Of a stretch of DNA of 64,000 bases, positions 41,402 to 49,913 are shown one piece after another. Under the pieces are notes generated by a model. The model made no database searches. It saw only the letters and a program-made list of their open reading frames with translations, and was not told where the DNA came from. The DNA is from Planctomycetota bacterium (GTDB lineage: Bacteria; Planctomycetota; UBA8742; UBA2392). The DNA lies in contig JADJRK010000001.1 of the NCBI GenBank assembly GCA_016712285.1, forward strand, positions 2,914,001 through 2,978,000. The letters run 5' to 3'. Positions within the stretch are counted from its first letter, which is position 1. The number at the start of each line of letters is the position of its first letter. A program made the position numbers and the translations under genes.

Positions 41402-43141
41402 ATGCGCATGCTGCTGCTACTGGCCCTGCTGTCGCCCGCCCTGTGCGCGGCAACGCTGGCCGGCACGCCCGCAAACTACCAGACACAGCTCGCCGCGTTG
41501 CAGCCGGGCGACACGCTGCAACTTGCCGCCGGCACCTACGCCAACCGGCTGGTGTTGAACGGCAAGCACGGCAATGCCGGTGCGTGGATCACGATTGAGG
41601 GCCCGGCCACGGGCACCGCGACGTTCAATGGCGTCAGCGGCAACAACACGGTCAGCCTGCGCGATTGCAGCTACATCGCAATCAAGAACATCACAGTGGA
41701 TTGCCTCGGGCTGGCGGTAGATGGCATCAAGGCCGAGGGCTACACCACCACGCCGCACACCGTGCACAACATGCTGATTGAGGGTGTGCGCGTTCTCAAC
41801 GCCGGCAACAACCAGCAGATCGTCGGCATCAACACCAAGTGCCCGTGCTGGAACTGGACGATCCGCGGCTGTGAGATCATCGGGGCGGGCACAGGCATGT
41901 ACCTGGGCAACAGCACCGGCGACGAGCCCTTCGTGCGCGGCGTGATCGAGGGCAACCGCATCTATGACCCCGAAGGCTACTGCATCGAGATCAAGCACCA
42001 GAACAACTGGCCCGCCGTCACCGGCATGCCCACCGGCAACGGCAGCACGATCATCCGCAACAACGTGTTCATCAAGACAAGCCGCGCCAGCGGCTCGGGC
42101 GACCGGCCGAACCTGCTGGTCAGCGGATTTCCTGACAGCGGCGCGGGCAGCAGCGACCTGTACGAGATCTACGGAAACCTGCTGGCGAACAACCCGCGTG
42201 AAAGCCTGATCCAGGCCTGCGGGCGCCTGAGCATTCACGACAACATCCTGGCCGACGCGCCGGACGCGAGCTTCGCGGGCATCTACATCAAGAACCACGC
42301 GGGCAAAACGCTCAAGCTCGTGCACATCTACAACAACACTGTCTATTCGGCTGCACGCGGCATTCGCATTGTCGAGCAACCCAGCGTTGAGCACTCGGTG
42401 CAGGGCAACCTGGTGTTTTCGGCCAACGCAATCAGCGCGGGCTTTAGCGGCTTGAACCAGACCAACAACCTGACCGACAGCGTCGCCAACGCAATCAACT
42501 ATGTGGACAACCCCACGACCGTCGTCGCTTCGATGAACTTCTACCCGCTGGCGGGCCAGTGCACCGGCGCCGCGCTTACCATGACCGCGTACACCAGCCA
42601 CGCGCACTACGACCTTGATTTCAACGGCACCACCAAGGGCACGTACACCTACCGCGGGGCGTACGCCGGCAGCGGCACCAATCCCGGCTGGACGCTGGGC
42701 AACGGCCTGAAGCAAGGAGGGCCGGGCGCGGGCCCTACGCCGCCCGCGGCGCTGGCGATCGCAAGCCCAGCCGCGGGAGCCCTGCCGAACGCAAATCTGG
42801 ATGAGCCCTACAGCCGCACGTTCACCGCCACGGGCGGGACGGCACCCTACACCTGGAGCATCACCGGCGGCGGCGTGCCAACGGGGCTGACATTGGACCC
42901 CAACGGCGTACTAAGCGGCACGCCGACAGTCGCCGGCAACGCCGGTTTCACGGTTACCGTGACCGACAGCCTGAACGCCACCGACCAGCGCACCTACACG
43001 CTTCAAGTTGTCATCCCTGGGCACGGTGGGCCGGTTGCGAAGGACTCCGGCTGCGCAGCCGGCAGGGGATCTTTCTGGTGGGCCTTGTTCGGCCTGGGAG
43101 CGATTGCGTTCTGGAGCAGTCGGCGCCGGGTCAGAGGCTGA
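41402..43141 (+). CDS. Secreted right-handed beta-helix protein with Ig-like domain and C-terminal sorting tag
   Basis: 579 residues with AAGGAG at 41391-41396 before the ATG. A signal peptide (MLLLLALLSPALCAATLA) leads into a parallel beta-helix of the pectate-lyase/Beta_helix type (LAALQPGDTLQLAAGTYANR; repeated IxxNxxxxN rungs such as VIEGNRIYDPEG and IIRNNVFIK). A putative Ig (He_PIG) domain follows at about 465-550 (PYTWSITGGGVPTGLTLDPN). The end AKDSGCAAGRGSFWWALFGL plus SSRRRVRG is a Gly-Cys/helix/Arg sorting tag like that of the protein at 38809. It probably acts on or binds polysaccharide at the surface. Confidence 0.8.
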   Translation: MRMLLLLALLSPALCAATLAGTPANYQTQLAALQPGDTLQLAAGTYANRLVLNGKHGNAGAWITIEGPATGTATFNGVSGNNTVSLRDCSYIAIKNITVDCLGLAVDGIKAEGYTTTPHTVHNMLIEGVRVLNAGNNQQIVGINTKCPCWNWTIRGCEIIGAGTGMYLGNSTGDEPFVRGVIEGNRIYDPEGYCIEIKHQNNWPAVTGMPTGNGSTIIRNNVFIKTSRASGSGDRPNLLVSGFPDSGAGSSDLYEIYGNLLANNPRESLIQACGRLSIHDNILADAPDASFAGIYIKNHAGKTLKLVHIYNNTVYSAARGIRIVEQPSVEHSVQGNLVFSANAISAGFSGLNQTNNLTDSVANAINYVDNPTTVVASMNFYPLAGQCTGAALTMTAYTSHAHYDLDFNGTTKGTYTYRGAYAGSGTNPGWTLGNGLKQGGPGAGPTPPAALAIASPAAGALPNANLDEPYSRTFTATGGTAPYTWSITGGGVPTGLTLDPNGVLSGTPTVAGNAGFTVTVTDSLNATDQRTYTLQVVIPGHGGPVAKDSGCAAGRGSFWWALFGLGAIAFWSSRRRVRG

Positions 43142-44009
43142 TCGCCATCATTTCCTGGGCGAGTTCAAAGCCGGCGTCGATCACGCGCCGTGCCTGCGGG
43201 CTGGCGGGGTCGCACACCGGGTTCGAGTGATTGAAGTGGGTCAGGATGATGCGGCGTGACTTTGCTTCTTGGGCGAAGAACTCAATCGTGTCTTCGATAA
43301 AGGGGTGCGAAATCTCGTTCAGGTCGCGGCCCGGCAGTTCGTCGCGCGAGAAGAACGTGCCATCAAGTATGCACACGCGGTGTTTGCCGATTTCATCCCG
43401 CGCAGCCGGCCATTTGCGCCAGTCGTCAATATCCGGCACGTAGAGCACGTCTTCGTTGATGCTGACGCCGATCGTGTCGGTGTATTCCCCGCGGTGGGGT
43501 ACGGGGATGGTGCGCACCACAGCCCCGGCCGGCAGGCCGGGGGAACCGGCAGGAATCACACCCCCGGCCTGCCGGCCGGGGCTGACTTGCAATTCGACAT
43601 TCGCCAATGACACCAACTGGTCCCACGGCGCGTTGTCGCGCAGGAACGCTGCCATTTTCTCGGTGCAGTTCACCGGCAACGCGCGGGTATTCGCGGCTTC
43701 GCGCCCAAAGTGCGCCAAGCCGACATAGTGGCCCATGTGCGCATGGGTCAGCAGCACTCCGTCAAAGGGGTTGCCCGGCTTGCGCGCGGCATAGGCGGGC
43801 AACCGCAACAGCCGCGACTCCTGCTCTTTGATGTCGGGCGAAACGTCGATCAGGAAACAACGCCCGTCGTCATCCAGCACACAGATGCTGGGCCCTAGCC
43901 TCACAGCCAGCGGGTCAATGCGGGCAGCCACATCCTGCGCCATGCGCGAGCCAAACTGCGGCAACCCGCCGTCCTGCCCGCTGCCCAGGATGTAGACCGT
44001 GCGCGCCAT
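43131..44009 (-). CDS. PqqB-like metallo-beta-lactamase-fold hydrolase
   Basis: 292 residues. The start ILGSGQDGGLPQFG and the metal motif THAHMGHYVGLAHFG (His89, His91, His94) match the PqqB-like MBL branch, which has Gly93 where classic MBLs have Asp. VPHRGEYTDTIG, LYVPDIDDWRKW, ILDGTFFSRDELPGRDL and ILTHFNHSNP also fit that family. Residues 143-163 (SPGRQAGGVIPAGSPGLPAG plus A) are encoded by a perfect palindrome and look like an inserted element. True PqqB takes part in PQQ synthesis, but no other pqq genes are here, so this role is unproven. The 3' end overlaps the beta-helix gene by 11 bases. Confidence 0.82.
   Translation of the reverse strand: MARTVYILGSGQDGGLPQFGSRMAQDVAARIDPLAVRLGPSICVLDDDGRCFLIDVSPDIKEQESRLLRLPAYAARKPGNPFDGVLLTHAHMGHYVGLAHFGREAANTRALPVNCTEKMAAFLRDNAPWDQLVSLANVELQVSPGRQAGGVIPAGSPGLPAGAVVRTIPVPHRGEYTDTIGVSINEDVLYVPDIDDWRKWPAARDEIGKHRVCILDGTFFSRDELPGRDLNEISHPFIEDTIEFFAQEAKSRRIILTHFNHSNPVCDPASPQARRVIDAGFELAQEMMAISL
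43521..43583. repeat. 63-bp perfect palindrome inside the PqqB-like gene
   Basis: The left arm 43521-43543 (23 bases) is exactly complementary to the right arm 43561-43583, with a 17-base loop. The total length of 63 bases is a multiple of three and keeps the reading frame, adding 21 Gly/Pro/Ala-rich residues to the hydrolase. The GC-rich arms contain the palindromic cores GGCCGGCAGGCCGG and its complement. Confidence 0.85.
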
Positions 44010-44037
44010 AGAGGGTCTTCACTGTGTTGTGGTCGTG

Positions 44038-46950
44038 CTACTTGTTGAGCGACGCTTTGGCCTGCCTTGTTGGCTTTCTTGTGCTTTGTGCGCCTGCCCG
44101 TCGCTTGCGCTCGGGGCTCTTGTCTTCTTGTTTCGTTGTCTTGAAGTATCTCTTCAGGAACTTGCCGGTGTAGCTGCCTTTCACTTCGGCTACTTCGGCG
44201 GGTGTGCCTTCGGCCAGCAATTGCCCGCCTTCTTCGCCGCCCTCTGGGCCCAAGTCGATCAGCCAGTCGGCACACTTGATTACATCCAGGTTGTGCTCGA
44301 TCACGATGGCTGTGTTGCCCTTGTCCACCAACCGTTGCAGCACCTCGATCAACCTTGCCACGTCGTGGAAGTGCAGGCCCGTGGTCGGCTCATCCAGGAT
44401 GTACAGCGTGTGGCCGGTGTCGGGCCTTGCCAGCTCGGTGGCCAACTTCACGCGCTGGGCCTCGCCGCCTGAAAGCTGTGTGCTGGGCTGGCCGAGCTTG
44501 ACGTAGCCCAGGCCCACGTCGTGCAGCGTCTGCACGATCTTGTGGATCTTCGGGTGGTTCTCGAAGAAGCCGTTGGCTTCTTCAATCGTCATGTCCAGCA
44601 CGTCGGCGATACTCTTGCCGCGGTACTTCACGTCCAGCGTTTCGCGGTTATAGCGGCGGCCATCGCAGACTTCACAGGTCACGTACACATCCGGCAGAAA
44701 GTGCATCTCGATCAGCTTGACGCCCTGGCCTTCGCACACTTCGCAGCGCCCGCCCGGCACGTTGAACGAGAAACGCCCCGGCTTGTAGCCGCGCGAGCGC
44801 GCATCAGTCGTCTTGCAAAACAGGTCACGAATCGGCCCGAACAGGTCGGTGTACGTTGCCGGGTTGCTGCGCGGCGTGCGGCCGATGGGCGACTGGTCGA
44901 TCTCGATGACCTTGTCGATCTGCGGCAGGCCGTCGATGCGCGCGTGCTTGCCCGGCTCCGTCGCGGCGTTATGCAGCTCTTTGGAAAGCGCGCGTGCCAG
45001 AATGTCGGTCACGAGCGTGCTTTTGCCGCTGCCGCTTACGCCGGTCACGCACACCAAGCCGCCGAGCGGAAACGCCACGTCAATCTTCTTCAGGTTGTTC
45101 TCGCATGCTCCGCGCACGGTGATGGCTTTGCCCTTGCTCAGCGCGCGAGTCTTGCGGGGCACGGGCACGGATTTGCGGCCGGCCAGGTAGTCGGCGGTCA
45201 GCGTGTTCGCCTTCTCGATGCCCTTGGCGTCGCCGGCGTAGATGATGCGCCCGCCGTGCTCGCCCGCGCCGGGGCCAAGATCGACCAGGTAGTCGGCGCT
45301 GCGAATCGTGTCTTCGTCGTGCTCAACCACGATCACGGTGTTGCCGATATCGCGCAGGTTGCGCAGCGTGCCCAGCAGCAGGTCGTTGTCGCGCTGGTGC
45401 AAGCCGATGCTGGGCTCATCCAGCACATAGCACACACCGACCAGCCCGCTGCCCACCTGCGTGGCCAGCCGGATGCGCTGGGCCTCGCCGCCGGAAAGCG
45501 TGCCGGACTTGCGGTCCAGCGTCAGGTAGCCGATGCCCACATCCACCATGAAACCAAGGCGCGCGCTGATCTCGCGCACGACCTCATGCGCGATGTGCGC
45601 CTTTTCCTTGCTGAGCTTGACGTTGCTGATCCAGTGCTTCGCGTCGCGCACGTTCATGCACGCGATTTCGTGAATGTTCTTGTCGCCCACGCTCACGGCG
45701 CTGGCAAACGGATTCAGGCGGCTGCCGTGGCACGCGGGACACTCGCGTTCGGCCATGAATTTCATGACCCATTGCTTGACGCTATCGCTGTCGCTCTTGT
45801 TGAAGCGGTGCAGCAGGTCCGGGATCACGCCGGGGAACCCGCGCTTGCCGCGCCAGCCCCAGCGGCCGTCGGTGCCGGCTTCGCCGTGCAGCAGCGTGTG
45901 CTGCTGCTCGGGTTTCAGCTTGCGCCAGGGCGTGTTGATGTTGATGCCAAGCCGCGGGCAGTGCTTGCGCAGCGCGCGCTTGTACCAGAAGGCCTCGTGC
46001 GGCTTGTTCCAGCCGGCGAGCGCGCCGTCGGCCACGGTCTTGTCGTGGTCCGGCACGACCAGTGCCGGGTCAAGCTCGGTGTGGATGCCCAGGCCATGGC
46101 ATTGCGGGCACGCGCCCTGCGGCGCATTGAAGCTGAACAGTCGCGGCTCAAGCTCGCCCATCTGCGCGTCGGGGTGGTCGGGGCAGAACATCTTGGCGTT
46201 GAACGATGTGTCGGCCCATTTGCCGCCGTCTTCGCGCGACACGATCACCAGCCCGTCGGCCAGTTGCAGCGCGACTTCGACGGCTTCGTTCAAGCGCGAG
46301 CGCGCGTCGTCGTCGAGCGCGATGCGGTCGATCACGACGTCTATGTCGTGCTTCTTGTTCTTGTCGGGGGTCTGGGTCTTGGGGCCGACCTCCAGGACTT
46401 CGCCGTTCAGGCGCGCGCGCACGAAACCGTCGCGCATCACTTTCTGGAACACGTCGCGGTGCTCGCCCTTGCGCCCGCGCACCACGGGCGCCAGCACCAT
46501 CAGCTTGCTGCCAGCGGGCCACTGCATGACCGTGTCCACCATCTGCTCCGCGCTTTGGCGGGTGACTTCGCGCTGGCAGACGGGGCAGTGGGGCGTGCCG
46601 ATGCGCGCATACAGCAGGCGCAGGTAGTCGTAGATCTCGGTGGTGGTGGCCACGGTGCTGCGCGGCGAGCTGCCGGCTTGGCGCTGTTCGATGGCGATGG
46701 TGGGCGGCAGGCCCTCGATGCTCTCGACGGCGGGTTTCTGCATGCGGCCAAGGAACTGGCGGGCGTAGGCCGACAGCGACTCGACATAGCGGCGCTGGCC
46801 CTCGGCATAGATGGTGTCAAACGCCAGCGAAGATTTGCCGCTGCCGGAAAGGCCGGTGATGACAATCAACTGGTCGCGCGGCAAGGCGACGTTCACATGC
46901 TTGAGGTTGTGCTCGTGCGCGCCGCGTACGGTGATATGGGTCAGTGCCAT
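44038..46950 (-). CDS. uvrA: UvrABC excinuclease subunit A
   Basis: 970 residues with two ABC modules. Walker A1 is GLSGSGKSS (residues 33-41); the UvrB-binding region contains VARQ-like RQAGSSPRSTVATTTEIYDY. Signature LSGGEAQRIRLATQVGSGL and Walker B VCYVLDEPSIGLHQRDNDLL follow, with the second set TGVSGSGKSTLV, LSGGEAQRVKLATEL and LYILDEPTTGLHFHDVARL. The C-terminal zinc module GGRCEVCEGQG, TCEVCDGRRYN is intact. In the first zinc module the usual C-x-x-C is CPDH (Cys256, His259) with later GACPQC. It recognises bulky DNA lesions. It is downstream of the TPR array, 42 bases after it. The last 45 residues are a basic tail. Confidence 0.97.
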   Translation of the reverse strand: MALTHITVRGAHEHNLKHVNVALPRDQLIVITGLSGSGKSSLAFDTIYAEGQRRYVESLSAYARQFLGRMQKPAVESIEGLPPTIAIEQRQAGSSPRSTVATTTEIYDYLRLLYARIGTPHCPVCQREVTRQSAEQMVDTVMQWPAGSKLMVLAPVVRGRKGEHRDVFQKVMRDGFVRARLNGEVLEVGPKTQTPDKNKKHDIDVVIDRIALDDDARSRLNEAVEVALQLADGLVIVSREDGGKWADTSFNAKMFCPDHPDAQMGELEPRLFSFNAPQGACPQCHGLGIHTELDPALVVPDHDKTVADGALAGWNKPHEAFWYKRALRKHCPRLGININTPWRKLKPEQQHTLLHGEAGTDGRWGWRGKRGFPGVIPDLLHRFNKSDSDSVKQWVMKFMAERECPACHGSRLNPFASAVSVGDKNIHEIACMNVRDAKHWISNVKLSKEKAHIAHEVVREISARLGFMVDVGIGYLTLDRKSGTLSGGEAQRIRLATQVGSGLVGVCYVLDEPSIGLHQRDNDLLLGTLRNLRDIGNTVIVVEHDEDTIRSADYLVDLGPGAGEHGGRIIYAGDAKGIEKANTLTADYLAGRKSVPVPRKTRALSKGKAITVRGACENNLKKIDVAFPLGGLVCVTGVSGSGKSTLVTDILARALSKELHNAATEPGKHARIDGLPQIDKVIEIDQSPIGRTPRSNPATYTDLFGPIRDLFCKTTDARSRGYKPGRFSFNVPGGRCEVCEGQGVKLIEMHFLPDVYVTCEVCDGRRYNRETLDVKYRGKSIADVLDMTIEEANGFFENHPKIHKIVQTLHDVGLGYVKLGQPSTQLSGGEAQRVKLATELARPDTGHTLYILDEPTTGLHFHDVARLIEVLQRLVDKGNTAIVIEHNLDVIKCADWLIDLGPEGGEEGGQLLAEGTPAEVAEVKGSYTGKFLKRYFKTTKQEDKSPERKRRAGAQSTRKPTRQAKASLNK

Positions 46951-46992
46951 GCCCCGCTTTTAGCAGACAACGCGACACACAACGAAGGGGGG

Positions 46993-48615
46993 CTATGCTT
47001 GCTCGCCAAGTGGCGGCACGCCCAGCCGGCGACACGCGTCCAGCATGGCGGCGTGGGCGTCGAGCGCGTGCTCGTCATCCCGCCATGCGGGCCAGACAGT
47101 CTCGGCCTCGCGCCATGTCTCGCGTGCCTCAATGGTCCGGCCCAGCCTTGCTAGCAACAATGCCAGGTCACGAAGGTGCAGGGCCTCGCTGCGCACATTC
47201 TGTACTTCTCGGTGCAGCGCCAGTGCCCGTGTGAACAATGCCTCTGCCTGCACGTGTCCGCCGGAGAGTCCCAGCGCTCGCGCCAGATTGCCGGTCACAA
47301 CAGCCTCGTACCGCTTGTTGCCGCCTTTCTGGCAAGCCGCGATCGCCTGCACAAACAGTTTCTCCGCCTCGGCATACTCGCCCTGGTCGGCCAAGAGATC
47401 TGCCAGGTTGCCCAGTGCGTTCCCTTTCGGCGCCCAGGCACGCGCCTCTTCCGCAATGCGGATCGCCTCTCGGAAGTGCTGCGAGGCTTCCTCGGTTTCG
47501 CCGCGCGCGCGATGCGCGCTGCCGAGTGAATTCACCATCTGGGCAAGAATTGCCCTGTAGCCTGCTTCGCGAGCCGCCTCGATGCCGCTCAGCAGGTATT
47601 GCCGCGCCTCATGCAGGCGATTCCGCGAACGAAGCCACAGCGAATAGTTGAAACCCAGGCTGGCCTGCAGCAGGCGGTCGCCGCAGGCTGCCGCTTCGCG
47701 CATCGCTTGTTCGTGCAGCGGCCCGGCTTCGTCAACCCGGCCAGCCGCTTCAATCAGAGCCGCCAGGTTGCCCAGCGCCAGCGCAAGATGATTGCGCTGG
47801 CCGTTCTGCGCTGCTGCCGCCATGGCTTCCCGCAGCCATTGCTCGGATTCCTGCGTGCGGCCGGTATCCTTGCACAGGGCACCAAGGTTGTTCAGCAAAG
47901 CGCTCACCATGTCGCGCCGTCCGCTTTCCCTTGCGGCGTTCAGCGCCGCAAGCAGGATTGGCTCGGCCTCACTGAACCGGGCCCACTTCATGAGACTTGA
48001 TGCGTAGTTGGCGCGGGCAACCATGACCAGTTCAGGATCATCCAGTTTCTGCACGATCTCCCAAGCGCGGGAATGCAGTTGCTCCGCTTCATCGAGCCGG
48101 CCCTGTTCGGCGCATAGAAAGGCCAGATGATCCAAACCGATGGCCGCTGTCCGCTCGTCGGCGCATGCCAGTACTCCTTCAATGCCGTTGCGCAGAAACG
48201 CTTCCACCTCGGCATTGCGGCCAAGCCGCTTGAGCACTCCTGCCGCGCTCACCATCGCGCGGGAGCGCTCCGGCTCGGTCGCGACCTCGACGGCGCGAAG
48301 CCACCAGTGCGCTGCTTCGTGCGGGCGGTAGCGCTTCTGGGCATCTTCTGCCGCCATGCGGGCATAGCGCGCCTCTCGCGCGCGCTGTGGCGTTTCCGTG
48401 TCGTCGCCGCGGGCGCGGCCCAGATGTTCGGCAATCTCTGCGGCGACGGTTGCCAGCTCAATTTCCTGCCCCGCCGCTGAGAACAGGCCCTCAATCAAGT
48501 CGGCCGCAAGCCGGTGCAGGCCGGCGCGCTCACCGGGCAACTGCAGTTCATATGCGGCATCGCGCACAAGCGCGTGCCGGAACAAGTAGGCGATCTCGGC
48601 GTATGGTTCCTGCAC
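46993..48615 (-). CDS. TPR protein with N-terminal FRHALLRDAAY module (array copy 5)
   Basis: The frame runs further upstream into the previous gene, but a GTG at 48615 places the module at the N terminus as in its neighbours (QEPYAEIAYLFRHALVRDAA), giving 540 residues. RAGLHRLAADLIE and EIAEHLGRAR follow. At least nine TPR-type units follow (for example NNLGALCKDTGRTQESEQWL, GNLADLLADQGEYAEAEKLF and GNLARALGLSGGHVQAEALF). No NTPase motif is present. It is the last TPR gene of the array, 40 bases after copy 4 and 42 bases before uvrA. Confidence 0.82.
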   Translation of the reverse strand: MQEPYAEIAYLFRHALVRDAAYELQLPGERAGLHRLAADLIEGLFSAAGQEIELATVAAEIAEHLGRARGDDTETPQRAREARYARMAAEDAQKRYRPHEAAHWWLRAVEVATEPERSRAMVSAAGVLKRLGRNAEVEAFLRNGIEGVLACADERTAAIGLDHLAFLCAEQGRLDEAEQLHSRAWEIVQKLDDPELVMVARANYASSLMKWARFSEAEPILLAALNAARESGRRDMVSALLNNLGALCKDTGRTQESEQWLREAMAAAAQNGQRNHLALALGNLAALIEAAGRVDEAGPLHEQAMREAAACGDRLLQASLGFNYSLWLRSRNRLHEARQYLLSGIEAAREAGYRAILAQMVNSLGSAHRARGETEEASQHFREAIRIAEEARAWAPKGNALGNLADLLADQGEYAEAEKLFVQAIAACQKGGNKRYEAVVTGNLARALGLSGGHVQAEALFTRALALHREVQNVRSEALHLRDLALLLARLGRTIEARETWREAETVWPAWRDDEHALDAHAAMLDACRRLGVPPLGEQA

Positions 48616-48655
48616 GATGGCAGTGTACGCCGGGGCGACTCGCGGCGCGAATTTG

Positions 48656-49885
48656 TCATGGCCCGCTGTCTGGCGGTGGCACGCCGGCCATTGCGCATGC
48701 CTGCTGCATGTCGGGCAAGATCTCGTCCACGATTGAATGGTAGCCATACCGCCGGGCGTGATCGGCGGCGTGGCGCCAGCGCGTGAGCGCGGCCCCGGTG
48801 TCGCCCAGGCTCACTTCGCCCAACGCCAGGTTCAACCCGTGGCGCACCAGGTTGGCCCAATTCTGGACCTCTTCGTGGATGGCGCAGGCTTGCGCCAGCA
48901 GCCCCACGCCGGTGCGCACCCGACCAGTCAGGCTGTGCAGCAAGCCAAGGCTTCCGAGCACGTTGCCCTCGAAGCGACGGTTGCCGGATTCACGCACCAG
49001 GCTCAGCGCTTGCACCAGCATGCCCTCGCTTTCCTCCATGCGGCCCGTGTCAGCCAGAAAGTTGCCGTAGTTTGACATGGCGATGGCGTAGCTGCGCAAA
49101 TCGCCAACCTGTTGCAGCAGGCTGATCGACTGCTTGAAATGCGCCTCGGCTTCTTCGTTGCGGCCCAGTTTCTGGAGCACACCCGCCAGGTTGCCCAGCG
49201 AGACAGCCTCGTTCCCGCGGCTGCCCGCCTGTCGGTGAATCTCAAGCGCCCTCTGGTGCGCGGCCTCGGCCGCTTCAAGGCGCCCCTGTCGGAAATACAG
49301 GTTGGCGATGTTGCCGACCTGCACGCCTTCAAATTCGCGCGTTCCGATGCCTCGCGCAATTTCGATCGCGCGTTCATGGAACGCCAGCGCTTCATCCACC
49401 CGGCCTGTCTGCTGGTACAGGTTGGCGATGCTGCCGCACGCAAACGCCTCTGACTGCACGTCACCTTCTGTGGTCGCGAACTGCAGCGACTGGCGCAACA
49501 GTGCTTCGGCCGACGGCATGCCGGCCTGCAATGCGGACCGCCCCGCCCGGCGCAGCATGTCGGCTTTGCCGGTTACTGAAAGGTCGCCCGCGCGCTGCCA
49601 CAGCTCGACTGCTTCGCGCGGCTTGTAGTTGCTGTCGGCGTGCTCGGCCGCCAGTTTCGTGAAGCGCACCTCACGCGCTCGCTGCGACGCGCCCGCGCTT
49701 TCGCTGCCCGCCAGTCTAAGGTGCACTGCGATTTCGCGCGCCAGCACAGTCTCAGCACCCGGCAATGCTTCCAGGACATCGGCGGCCAGCAGGTGCAGCC
49801 GCGCCCGGCCCTCGGGCAGGTGCAGGTCATACGCGGCGTCGCGCAGCAGCGCGTGGCGGAACAGGTAGGCAGTCTCTGCGTTCAA
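48656..49885 (-). CDS. TPR protein with N-terminal FRHALLRDAAY module (array copy 4)
   Basis: 409 residues, ATG at 49885 (MNAETAYLFRHALLRDAAYD). RARLHLLAADVLE and EIAVHLRLAG complete the N-terminal module. TPR units of 40 residues follow, for example GSIANLYQQTGRVDEALAFH, GNIANLYFRQGRLEAAEAAH and GNLAGVLQKLGRNEEAEAHF. This is the shortest but one of the array. It lies 28 bases after copy 3. The C-terminal part (ALTRWRHAADHARRYGYHSI) is helical and non-repetitive. Soluble scaffold expected; function unknown. Confidence 0.82.
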   Translation of the reverse strand: MNAETAYLFRHALLRDAAYDLHLPEGRARLHLLAADVLEALPGAETVLAREIAVHLRLAGSESAGASQRAREVRFTKLAAEHADSNYKPREAVELWQRAGDLSVTGKADMLRRAGRSALQAGMPSAEALLRQSLQFATTEGDVQSEAFACGSIANLYQQTGRVDEALAFHERAIEIARGIGTREFEGVQVGNIANLYFRQGRLEAAEAAHQRALEIHRQAGSRGNEAVSLGNLAGVLQKLGRNEEAEAHFKQSISLLQQVGDLRSYAIAMSNYGNFLADTGRMEESEGMLVQALSLVRESGNRRFEGNVLGSLGLLHSLTGRVRTGVGLLAQACAIHEEVQNWANLVRHGLNLALGEVSLGDTGAALTRWRHAADHARRYGYHSIVDEILPDMQQACAMAGVPPPDSGP

Positions 49886-49913
49886 CTTTCGTCCTGTTCA
49901 GTCGTGACTGTGC

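Noticed and set aside
44521..47154. Plus-strand reading frame of 877 codons opposite uvrA
   Set aside because: uvrA is unmistakable on the minus strand; the plus-strand product is low-complexity Ala/Val/Arg text mirroring its codons.
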